DNA of 6,179 bases from SCGC-AAA076-P13 sp964613455 (GTDB taxonomy: Bacteria; Pseudomonadota; Gammaproteobacteria; Magnimaribacterales; D2472): contig CAZTGS010000031.1 in assembly GCA_964613455.1 (NCBI GenBank), positions 1-6,179 on the forward strand. The letters are read 5' to 3'. Shown piece after piece: positions 1 through 6,132 of the stretch (within the stretch, counting starts at the first letter, position 1; each line of letters opens with the position of its first letter). A program made the position numbers and the translations under genes. The notes beneath the pieces were generated by a model that had not been told where the DNA came from, made no database searches, and saw nothing but the letters and a program-made list of their open reading frames with translations.

Positions 1-33
1 CTCAAAAAAGAACTTAAAAGATCAGTAGCATAA
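1..33 (+). CDS. possible C-terminal end of an upstream gene (partial)
   Basis: Reading from base 1, ten sense codons (LKKELKRSVA) run to a TAA at 31-33. The next gene starts 10 bases later on the same strand, the close spacing seen elsewhere in the window. The lysine-rich tail is plausible for a real protein end, but ten codons cannot establish a gene and give no hint of function. If real, the methyltransferase downstream would be cotranscribed with it, which would explain why no promoter is visible in the short gap. Confidence 0.35.
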   Translation, partial: LKKELKRSVA

Positions 34-43
34 GAAAGTCCCA

Positions 44-676
44 ATGACCAAATGCGTTGTCTGCGAGAGTGACCTTATTGAAAGCTTTTCAACTTTAGAT
101 CAAAATAAATACTGGAAATGTAATTCGTGTTTGGCCAAGTTCTTAGATAAACATCATTTTTTAGATGAGACCACAGAAAAAGATCGTTACTTAGAGCATG
201 AGAATATTATTGATGATCCTCGATACAGAAATTTTCTTTCAAGGTTATCAAAACCATTAACAGAGAGATTAGCGCCCGAAAGTAGAGGGTTAGATTTTGG
301 ATGTGGACCAGGCCCAGCCCTTGCAGACATGCTCGTTATGAATGGTTTTGAAGTAGATCTCTATGATCCATTCTTCTTCCCAAATCAAGATATCTTTTCT
401 AAACAATATAACTTTATAACTTGTACTGAAACAGCTGAACATTTTCATAAGCCCTTCGAAGAATTTAAAAAACTCGACAATTTACTTTTGGAAGGGGGCT
501 ATCTAGGGGTAATGACAAGCTTTTTAACTGAAGACGAGGCATTTGAAAAATGGTATTACAGACGGGATCCTACCCATGTAACTTTTTACTCAGAAAAGAC
601 CTTTGAAGTTATTGCTCATCAACGCAATTGGAATTTTGAAATCGTATCCAAAGACATTGTAATATTTAGAAAATAA
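44..676 (+). CDS. class I SAM-dependent methyltransferase with N-terminal zinc-ribbon-like motif
   Basis: This 210-residue cytoplasmic protein has two parts. Residues 4-29 carry C4-x2-C7 and C26-x2-C29, a four-cysteine zinc-ribbon pattern. Residues from about 78 form a Rossmann methyltransferase: motif I LDFGCGPG at 83-90 binds S-adenosylmethionine, an acidic residue ends strand 2 (D108 in LYDP), and TETAEHF follows at 128-134. Near the C-terminus, DPTHVTFYS at 175-183 is a motif I associate with Methyltransf_23-type proteins. The fold assignment is firm; the substrate is unknown, and a small molecule, sugar or tRNA could all fit. The ATG is the first available after the upstream stop and puts the first CxxC right at the N-terminus, which supports it. 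There is no clear Shine-Dalgarno, only a purine stretch (aagaaag) just upstream. Its stop lies 4 bases from the convergent DoxX gene. Confidence 0.88.
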   Translation: MTKCVVCESDLIESFSTLDQNKYWKCNSCLAKFLDKHHFLDETTEKDRYLEHENIIDDPRYRNFLSRLSKPLTERLAPESRGLDFGCGPGPALADMLVMNGFEVDLYDPFFFPNQDIFSKQYNFITCTETAEHFHKPFEEFKKLDNLLLEGGYLGVMTSFLTEDEAFEKWYYRRDPTHVTFYSEKTFEVIAHQRNWNFEIVSKDIVIFRK

Positions 677-688
677 ATTATTATTTTT
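669..688. terminator. weak AT-only hairpin spanning two convergent stop codons
   Basis: AAATAA at 671-676 and TTATTT at 681-686 form an inverted repeat around a 4-base loop, extendable by one A-T and one G-T pair. Both stop codons sit in the stem, and the right arm runs into a T-rich stretch. It could end transcription of the forward gene. The stem has no G-C pairs, so it would be unstable, and on the reverse strand no T tract follows. This is a candidate only. Confidence 0.2.
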
Positions 689-1067
689 CTTTAGTTGCTA
701 GAATTAAAAGTCCTGCTGCGATTCCCATATTTTTATAAAAGTTTTGTATTTCATGGGCCTGAGAAGGGTCTCCAGATAGATCCCAAAAATTGTGAATATA
801 TACATTGATCAAAATGGTAAGAACAAACAAAGTTATTGAACTAAGTCTTAAGTACTTATTAAGCATTAAAAAAATACTAAAAATAAGTTGAATCGATATC
901 ACAATGAGTAAAGACAAATATGGAAGAGGAACTCCTTTGAGAGTCATTAATGACAAAGTTCCTGAAAAATCAAATATTTTCCCTATGCCTGGCAGTAGAA
1001 AATAAATTCCTAACAATATTCTGCCTACCGAGAACGCAACGTAATCTAATTTCTTTATATTTATCAT
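681..1067 (-). CDS. DoxX-family integral membrane protein
   Basis: This 128-residue inner-membrane protein is a usual length for DoxX-family members. Four hydrophobic helices can be seen at about residues 10-29, 48-68, 74-92 and 110-125. The first helix holds the family-like stretch GRILLGIYFLLPGIGKIFDF (15-34), with Arg16, the PGxxK turn and the KIFDF end. The loop after helix 3 has HNFW (92-95), followed by an E-x-Q-x-F-x-K-N pattern at 106-113, also typical of DoxX relatives. Members have been linked to quinone or thiosulfate-oxidising membrane complexes and to redox stress, but most are uncharacterised and this sequence does not reveal the role. The gene is transcribed alone, convergent to the methyltransferase and divergent from the serine hydrolase by only 22 bases. 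No Shine-Dalgarno precedes the ATG. Confidence 0.85.
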   Translation of the reverse strand: MINIKKLDYVAFSVGRILLGIYFLLPGIGKIFDFSGTLSLMTLKGVPLPYLSLLIVISIQLIFSIFLMLNKYLRLSSITLFVLTILINVYIHNFWDLSGDPSQAHEIQNFYKNMGIAAGLLILATKEK

Positions 1068-1089
1068 ATTAGTATGGTAACTTAATTGG
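1068..1089. promoter_or_regulatory. 22-base divergent gap between DoxX gene and hydrolase cluster
   Basis: The start codons of two divergent genes are separated by only 22 AT-rich bases. This is too short for two full sigma70 promoters with leaders, so promoter elements must reach into both coding regions, or the transcripts must be leaderless. Forward, TATGGT at 1073-1078 is a 4-of-6 match to a -10 box, but no convincing -35 lies at the right distance. On the reverse strand TTGATA (1115-1120), inside the hydrolase gene, could be a -35, but the -10 about 16 bases on is poor. Neither start codon has a Shine-Dalgarno. Confidence 0.3.
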
Positions 1090-2289
1090 ATGTCTAAACT
1101 TTTTTTAATATCTCTATCAATTATTTTATTAATAGTTGCAATTTTTCTTGGCCCTAAAGCATTAAGGCTTTACCACTTAAGCAATCTTTATAACGAAAAT
1201 ACTATATCCACCAATTTCATAAATATTAATAAGATATTTACTGTCTCTGATCCTATGCCTGCATCAGAGAATCCTTATCAATTTGATACAAAAGAATATG
1301 AACTGCCTGAAACATATTTCTTTGAGGGCAAAGAACAAAACCTAGAAGAAGGCTTGTCTCATTTCAAGACAGATGGGTTAATCGTATTACATGATAATAA
1401 AATGCTTTACGAAAATTACTGGAATGCAAACTCAATTTCTACCCAACATATAGCCTTTTCTGTAACAAAATCTTTTGTCTCAGCTTTGGTGGGCATAGCT
1501 GTTGATGAAGCTTTAATAGAAAGCATAGAAGATCCGATTACCAAATATCTTCCTGACTTTAATGGAACAGGTTATGAAGGAGTTTCAATTAAAAATATAC
1601 TCCAGATGTCTTCAGGGGTTGGGTTTAATGAGGATTATGGTGATCCTAATTCAGACATAAATAAATTTGGGAGAGCTGTTGCAAAAGGGTCTTCTTTTAG
1701 AGACTTTGCTAAAACCCTAAAACAGGCAAGAACTCCAGGCACTTTTCATCACTATGTAAGTATCGATACGCAAATGCTTGGTTTTTTATTAGCAGAAGTT
1801 ACCGGCGTAACTCTTCAAGAGTATTTGTATGAAAAAATTTGGAACAAGATAGGCATGGAAAGTGGAGCTTATTTTATAGCTGATGATCTTGGAATTGAAA
1901 TGGCCCTTGGTGGACTTAATGCCACACTAAGAGATTATGCAAAGTTCGGAATGCTATATCTTAATGAAGGCGTTTGGGATGGTGAGCAAATTGTTCCTGC
2001 TGAATGGATAAAAGCCTCTCATAATCCTGATGGCCCACATCTTAAGCCAGGAGAAAGCGACCTGTCATCAAGTCCTTGGGGCTACGGTTTGCAATGGTGG
2101 ATTCCAGGAAATCCAGACACTGATTACACAGCAGCTGGTGTTTACAATCAATATATTTACATCGATCCAATATCTAACGTTGTTGTAGCAAAAATATCTT
2201 CAAATCATAGATTCACTTCTGAAAGAGAATTTTCAAAAGCGGCACATATGGCAATGTTTAGGGCTATAGCTAAAAGTACGAACAATTAA
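1090..2289 (+). CDS. membrane-anchored serine hydrolase, beta-lactamase / class C family
   Basis: This 399-residue protein belongs to the beta-lactamase-fold serine hydrolase family (PF00144), which covers esterases, amide hydrolases of the 6-aminohexanoate-dimer type and D-amino-acid peptidases as well as class C beta-lactamases. Residues 3-20 form one hydrophobic helix with no good cleavage site, so an N-terminal anchor with the enzyme in the periplasm is likely. The nucleophile motif S-x-x-K is SVTK at 124-127. The second motif is Y222-V-S224, a Y-x-S form of the usual Y-x-N. The third, normally K-T-G or H-x-G, appears as AAG at 348-350 in YTAAGVYNQYIYIDP, with strand VVVAKI after it. These variants point to an esterase or amidase rather than a penicillin-destroying enzyme (inference). 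It leads a tight forward cluster; the cupin starts one base after its stop. Confidence 0.9.
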   Translation: MSKLFLISLSIILLIVAIFLGPKALRLYHLSNLYNENTISTNFININKIFTVSDPMPASENPYQFDTKEYELPETYFFEGKEQNLEEGLSHFKTDGLIVLHDNKMLYENYWNANSISTQHIAFSVTKSFVSALVGIAVDEALIESIEDPITKYLPDFNGTGYEGVSIKNILQMSSGVGFNEDYGDPNSDINKFGRAVAKGSSFRDFAKTLKQARTPGTFHHYVSIDTQMLGFLLAEVTGVTLQEYLYEKIWNKIGMESGAYFIADDLGIEMALGGLNATLRDYAKFGMLYLNEGVWDGEQIVPAEWIKASHNPDGPHLKPGESDLSSSPWGYGLQWWIPGNPDTDYTAAGVYNQYIYIDPISNVVVAKISSNHRFTSEREFSKAAHMAMFRAIAKSTNN

Positions 2290-2290
2290 A

Positions 2291-2653
2291 ATGACTAGGG
2301 TTATTAATTTTTTAGATAAATTTTCCTCATTTGATGATTTGTGGTCTCCAAAAGTCATCGCAGAGATGAATGACTACCAATTCAAGCTCGTAAAAATAAA
2401 GGGAGAATTTGTTATACATAATCATCAAGATACCGATGAGGTCTTTATTATTATCGAAGGAGAAATGAAAATCGAGTTTGAAGATCAAACAATAACTCTG
2501 AAAAGTGGCGAGATGGTAGTCGTTAAGAAAGGAGAAAAGCATAGGCCTGTAGCGGCTGAAGAGTGCAAAATAATGCTAGTTGAGCCTATTGGTATTGTTA
2601 ATACCGGAGATGCCGGAGGAGACTTAACAGCTCCTGATAATGACTGGATCTAA
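2291..2653 (+). CDS. small cupin-domain protein (single-domain, metal-binding)
   Basis: This 120-residue protein has no signal peptide and should be cytoplasmic. Both cupin motifs are clear. Motif 1 has G38, H43-x-H45, E50 and G57, the G-x4-HxH-x4-E-x6-G spacing. Motif 2 has G73, G81 and H84. The metal-binding set H43, H45, E50 and H84 is complete; the usual proline before G81 is lysine (K79). The tail reads VEPIGIVNTGDAGGDLTAP (97-115) and ends in DNDWI; I recognise this NTGD tail from small stand-alone cupins often labelled mannose-6-phosphate-isomerase-like, a label that reflects fold, not proven activity. It could be a small-molecule isomerase, dioxygenase or ligand sensor. It starts one base after the hydrolase stop and ends two bases before the lipoprotein start, so translational coupling is likely. 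No Shine-Dalgarno is visible. Confidence 0.88.
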   Translation: MTRVINFLDKFSSFDDLWSPKVIAEMNDYQFKLVKIKGEFVIHNHQDTDEVFIIIEGEMKIEFEDQTITLKSGEMVVVKKGEKHRPVAAEECKIMLVEPIGIVNTGDAGGDLTAPDNDWI

Positions 2654-2655
2654 AA

Positions 2656-3210
2656 ATGTTAAAACGATCTTCTTTACTATTTATTTTCTTCTTATTTTCT
2701 TGCCAAGAGCCCGCACCTAAAAATACATATGTTCCACCAGGCGCAATAGAGCCCATAGAAACTATCTTACTCATCAATCAAGACTTTGATAATATTTGGA
2801 GACGTTTGCTTATGGAATTTGGAAGTGACTTTGAGATAAAGTCTCGTGATATGAAGGCTGGGGAATTGACACTCCTTTTTAATTCAAAAGAGATTCCTAA
2901 ATATATAGACTGCGGAATGATGAATAAAGAGGTTTATGTTAACTATATAGACAGGATATTTGAATCTACATTAGACGGGCAAATAAATATAACTCTCGAG
3001 CCCATAGACAAAAATTCTACCTCTATTCAGACAATTGTAATGTATCGATTTATTTCAAAGGAAACAGGAACTAGATGGAGCTTTCAAACAAATAAGCCAA
3101 AATCTATCCTAGTAGGAAATCCTGCATACGGACTTGATCCCTATAGAGAATGCAGATCTAAGAATTTTTTAGAAGAAGTTGTTATGAAACAGATCGCTGA
3201 GTTAGAATAA
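2656..3210 (+). CDS. outer-membrane-type lipoprotein with BamC-like segment, function unknown
   Basis: This 184-residue protein has a basic start (K3, R4), a hydrophobic stretch and a lipobox L13-F14-S15-C16, so it is probably cleaved before C16 and lipidated. The Phe at -2 is unusual for a lipobox. Residue 17 is Gln, not Asp, so by the enterobacterial Lol rule it would go to the outer membrane. A Pro-rich linker (residues 19-34) precedes a segment at about 37-75 with the pattern INQDFDNIWRRLL, then FEIKSRD, then GELTLLF. This resembles the repeat of BamC/NlpB helix-grip domains, though that is by eye only. C86 and C166 could form a disulfide. I do not recognise a named family, and the function is open. 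The gene lies 2 bases after the cupin and 6 bases before the lyase. Confidence 0.78.
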   Translation: MLKRSSLLFIFFLFSCQEPAPKNTYVPPGAIEPIETILLINQDFDNIWRRLLMEFGSDFEIKSRDMKAGELTLLFNSKEIPKYIDCGMMNKEVYVNYIDRIFESTLDGQINITLEPIDKNSTSIQTIVMYRFISKETGTRWSFQTNKPKSILVGNPAYGLDPYRECRSKNFLEEVVMKQIAELE

Positions 3211-3216
3211 TTTACT

Positions 3217-4581
3217 ATGAAAAAAATATTTATCATATTAATTTTAAGCATGCCTTTGCTGGCTGAAGACAGCAAAACAGTTTCTGATATTTTTAAAAGC
3301 TCTAATGCCAATCAAATAGTAATGGATATTGAGGCCGCACTAGCCAGAGCTCAGGCATCTCAAGGGATAATTCCTCTATGGGCGGCAGAAGAGATAACTA
3401 AGAAAGCTGAAATTAAATATATGCCGAATAAAGAGGTATCTAAAGAACAGGCAATCGTAAGACACAGGCTAGTTGCTAGATTAAATGTTTGGAAGAGATC
3501 AATAGAATTAGGAGCAGAGGAATATTTGCACTTTGGTGCCACCACAGTAGATATTTTTGATACCTTATTAGTGATTCAAGTAAATCAATCTATAGAATTA
3601 TTAATCAATGATTTGTTAGACATAGAAGAACAGTTACTAGAAATAACAAAAAATAATATAGATACTTTTATGGCTGGAAGAACCATTGGTCAGCATGCTC
3701 TCCCAATAACTTTTGGCAAAAAAACAAGCACATGGCTTGCAGAAAATAGAAGAAATATTGAAAGGTTGCAACATGTTAAAACCAAGGTTGAACAATCTGG
3801 AATCCTAAAAGGTGCTGTTGGAACTTATTTGGGTCTTGGTGAGAAAGCTATAGAGACCGAAGCTCTTATGATGTTAGAACTTGGACTATCAAAACCATCT
3901 GTTGCAGATTGGCATGGCATTAGAGATGTTTTTGCTGAATATGGGCTAACTTTAGCTTTAATTTCAAAGTCCTTTGGAAGAATGGGTGAGGAGTTAACTC
4001 TTCTTCAAATGACTGAATTTGGTGAAACACTAGAAAATCTAGGAAATGGTGCAGTAGGAAGTAGCACTATGCCTCAAAAGAGGAACCCAAGAGGACCAGG
4101 TAATTTAATCGAGGCTTCAAGAGTGATACCAAGAATATCGGAAATAATATTAGACGATATGATCAATAGTTTTGAAAGAGACGGAGCAAAGAGTGACTCA
4201 GAAATTCAACTTATTTCTATTGCTGCTGAAGACATGATTGATGCAGCTAAGCTTATGTTAAGTCAGTTAGAAGTCAATAAAGAGATGATGAGAAACAATT
4301 TAGATAAAACGAAAGGCCTTATCTTATCTCAAAGAGTTACTTTTGAGCTTGGTAAAAGCATAGGAAAAGATAGCGCGAATGACTTAATGCATGACGTTGC
4401 TATGTTTGCTTTAAAAAATAATCTCACGCTAAGAGAAGCAATTAAAAGGAATTCAAAAACGGCTTCGCACTTTTCAGAACCAGAACTCGATGAGTTGCTT
4501 AATCCGGAAACATACATCGGTCTTGCCATAGAGCAAACGAAACAAATTATTAAAGAAATAGAAGAAAAAAGAATTAATTAA
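3217..4581 (+). CDS. exported fumarase/aspartase-superfamily lyase, PurB/PcaB-like
   Basis: This 454-residue lyase is close to the usual 430-460 of adenylosuccinate lyase and 3-carboxy-cis,cis-muconate cycloisomerase relatives. All three conserved regions are present: HFGATTVDIFDT (105-116), GRTIGQHALPITFG (154-167) with H160 as the probable acid/base, and the superfamily signature GSSTMPQKRNP (281-291) with the catalytic serine in the SS pair. The region from about 365 to 445 matches an adenylosuccinate-lyase-type C-terminal domain. The family normally eliminates fumarate or a related acid from C-N or C-O bonded substrates in the cytoplasm. Here the first 16 residues (MKKIFIILILSMPLLA, then ED) look like a Sec signal peptide placed directly before family homology, which begins near SDIF (23-26). 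It is therefore unlikely to be housekeeping PurB. The substrate is unknown. It is the last gene of the forward cluster and has no Shine-Dalgarno. Confidence 0.88.
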   Translation: MKKIFIILILSMPLLAEDSKTVSDIFKSSNANQIVMDIEAALARAQASQGIIPLWAAEEITKKAEIKYMPNKEVSKEQAIVRHRLVARLNVWKRSIELGAEEYLHFGATTVDIFDTLLVIQVNQSIELLINDLLDIEEQLLEITKNNIDTFMAGRTIGQHALPITFGKKTSTWLAENRRNIERLQHVKTKVEQSGILKGAVGTYLGLGEKAIETEALMMLELGLSKPSVADWHGIRDVFAEYGLTLALISKSFGRMGEELTLLQMTEFGETLENLGNGAVGSSTMPQKRNPRGPGNLIEASRVIPRISEIILDDMINSFERDGAKSDSEIQLISIAAEDMIDAAKLMLSQLEVNKEMMRNNLDKTKGLILSQRVTFELGKSIGKDSANDLMHDVAMFALKNNLTLREAIKRNSKTASHFSEPELDELLNPETYIGLAIEQTKQIIKEIEEKRIN

Positions 4582-4585
4582 CTGG

Positions 4586-6070
4586 TTATCTTATTTTTTC
4601 AATTTTAAGCTTATTGACATCTTCCATAATTCCTAAAAATGCCTTTGCAGATCTTTTCATGCCCTCAGCTGGAACCAGCTCCGGAATATCAAAAGTTGTA
4701 TGATAAATAACATGGTCAATAATATGAAAACCAGGAGCCTTATCAGTTAGCTTTGGCTTATCAGTCATATGAGTATATATAGAGACACCATTTTCTATTA
4801 GTCTTCTGTGAAAAATTTCTTTTAGCTGATCACTTCCATTCACATTCCATCTAAATGAACCTATAGAGTTAGAAACCATAAGATCATTGTTAAACCAATA
4901 TAATTGAGATTGACTCGGGTGTTCAAGGGTTATGATTGTTGCTACATTATCCCAGTCGTAATAGTCCTCAACTTCACGAACACTATATTCGCCATGATGA
5001 TGATCAGGGTAAAAGAAGAGTGTCAGGCCTCTAGGCCTTTGAGATTTTTCCTTTTTTGAATAATATTCTGCTATTTCAAGACCAACGGCAATACCACTAG
5101 CATTGTCCATGGCTCCTTGGAAATAACCATCAGTATGAGCGCCTATAAATATTTCTTCTTCAGACATCCCATCAAGTCTTGCAAACATATATTGTGTCTC
5201 GAGATTCTCGATAACATCTATAGTTAAATTAAAATCAATAAATATTTTTTCTTCAAGCATTCTGTCTCTTAGAAGAAATCCTTCGTCTTGACTCATAGTC
5301 ATTATTGGAGCTTCGAAAGAAGAGGCTGGCTTGCCACTAGTATTGTGGAAGGCGCCACCAGCAAAAACCCCATTTCCTGGAACACCCATAATGTTAATAA
5401 TTAGAGCAGCACCTTTTTGAGATGCTAATTTATTAGCAAAAAATAGATTAGCCCTGCTGCTCGCAGAATGACTCCTGCCCCCAGGAACAAAAAAACTATA
5501 AATTACTACAGCCTTTCCTTTTATATCTTTACCAATAAAATCTGCTTCTGAGCCAAGACCAACCCATACAAGCTCAGTCTTTATTCTGCTATCAAGGTGT
5601 TTAATATTTTCACCGGTAGGAAATGCAGAAGATATTTCATAAGAATCTCCTTTAAATTTGTAGCTCATAGACCAGTCTGAAGGACGCCACTCTTTTTTTA
5701 TAAATACCTTTTTTTTATCTATGCTAAAACCAAGATTCAATAATTTATTTTCTATATATTGCATAGTTTTTTTATCTTCAGGCGTTCCAGGAAGCCTTCC
5801 CCAATAGGGAGTCCTTTGACGACTTTCAAGAGCTATATTAGAAAGATCAATCACAACATCTTTCATCCTTTTAGGATTGATTGAAACAAAGTCTTCGGTT
5901 TTCCAATCTGGATAGCTTGATTCTGATGGGATAAGACTTCTATCTCTTGGAAGCCCTTTGCCAAAAATACCTTCTGCTTCTGGAGAAGATTTAATGAAAA
6001 CACTCTCTTCATCTGCAAATATGGTTGAGGAGATAAAAGAAAATACACATAGAAATAATATATTTTTCAT
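4586..6070 (-). CDS. exported PA-domain M28-family metallohydrolase with altered active site
   Basis: This 494-residue protein starts with a signal peptide (hydrophobic 4-18, likely cut after A19). GRLPGTPED (91-99) is typical of the M28 N-terminal part. Residues about 165-260 look like an inserted PA domain (KGKAVVIYS at 184-192, GAALIINIMG at 220-229). The metal-binding core AHTDGYFQGAMDNASG (311-326) supplies H312, D314 and D322, and YHTTFDIPELV (456-466) supplies the last His, H457. The stretch that normally carries the Glu-Glu pair (general base and zinc ligand) reads YPDHHHGEYS (354-363), and the next Asp ligand site seems to be E383 in TLEHP. Zinc binding may persist in changed form, but ordinary aminopeptidase chemistry is doubtful. 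The frame is intact and shows no sign of decay. The gene is convergent to the lyase, 4 bases away, and has no Shine-Dalgarno. Confidence 0.88.
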   Translation of the reverse strand: MKNILFLCVFSFISSTIFADEESVFIKSSPEAEGIFGKGLPRDRSLIPSESSYPDWKTEDFVSINPKRMKDVVIDLSNIALESRQRTPYWGRLPGTPEDKKTMQYIENKLLNLGFSIDKKKVFIKKEWRPSDWSMSYKFKGDSYEISSAFPTGENIKHLDSRIKTELVWVGLGSEADFIGKDIKGKAVVIYSFFVPGGRSHSASSRANLFFANKLASQKGAALIINIMGVPGNGVFAGGAFHNTSGKPASSFEAPIMTMSQDEGFLLRDRMLEEKIFIDFNLTIDVIENLETQYMFARLDGMSEEEIFIGAHTDGYFQGAMDNASGIAVGLEIAEYYSKKEKSQRPRGLTLFFYPDHHHGEYSVREVEDYYDWDNVATIITLEHPSQSQLYWFNNDLMVSNSIGSFRWNVNGSDQLKEIFHRRLIENGVSIYTHMTDKPKLTDKAPGFHIIDHVIYHTTFDIPELVPAEGMKRSAKAFLGIMEDVNKLKIEKIR

Positions 6071-6075
6071 ACTTT

Positions 6076-6103
6076 ATTTTAGACTGTAAAAATATATACT
6101 CAA
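6076..6103 (-). promoter_or_regulatory. candidate sigma70-type promoter for the M28 gene, leaderless
   Basis: On the reverse strand TTGAGT (6098-6103, 4 of 6 to consensus) and TAAAAT (6076-6081, 5 of 6) are 16 bases apart. The -10 box ends only 5 bases before the ATG at 6070, so transcription would begin at about the start codon and give a leaderless message. This fits the absence of a Shine-Dalgarno. In DNA this AT-rich, boxes of this quality also occur by chance. Confidence 0.35.
6095..6100 (+). promoter_or_regulatory. candidate -10 box for the right-edge gene
   Basis: TATACT matches the -10 consensus at 5 of 6 positions and would place the transcript start near 6107, giving a leader of about 26 bases that contains the ribosome binding site at 6120-6126. 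The -35 region is weak (TTTATT at 6073-6078 with 16-base spacing). The box overlaps the proposed -35 of the divergent M28 promoter, so the two may compete. Confidence 0.35.
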
Positions 6104-6119
6104 TAGAGAGAAAAAATAA

Positions 6120-6126
6120 AGAGGAG
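6120..6126 (+). promoter_or_regulatory. strong Shine-Dalgarno for the right-edge gene
   Basis: AGAGGAG lies six bases (all A) before the ATG at 6133, close to ideal sequence and spacing. It is the only clear ribosome binding site in the window and is what decides this start codon. Confidence 0.75.
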
Positions 6127-6132
6127 AAAAAA

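Noticed and set aside
1090..2289. Assignment of the serine hydrolase as an antibiotic-resistance beta-lactamase
   Set aside because: The second and third motifs do not match class C enzymes, and the protein has a membrane anchor and metabolic-looking neighbours.
2327..2542. Open frame of about 70 codons on the reverse strand within the cupin gene
   Set aside because: It is antisense to a clear cupin with intact metal ligands, and its translation shows no recognisable motif; open antisense frames of this size are expected here.
3360..3545. Open reverse frame within the lyase gene
   Set aside because: It lies opposite conserved lyase sequence, with no start signal or family motif of its own.
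4329..4529. Open reverse frame near the 3' end of the lyase gene
   Set aside because: It is antisense to the lyase C-terminal domain; Ser- and Leu-rich translation looks like a shadow of the real gene.
3217..4581. Assignment of the lyase as housekeeping adenylosuccinate lyase (purB)
   Set aside because: The signal peptide, the PcaB-like QHALPITFG motif and the non-purine neighbours argue against it, so no gene symbol was given.
4985..5015. Possible frameshift or sequence error producing the His-His-His run in the M28 protein
   Set aside because: The frame is continuous on both sides with family-consistent sequence (LTLFFYPD before, later YHTTFD), so no indel is needed.
5863..6048. Second reverse-strand frame overlapping the N-terminal part of the M28 gene
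   Set aside because: It is out of frame with a protein that has a signal peptide and M28 motifs, and the product has no features of its own.
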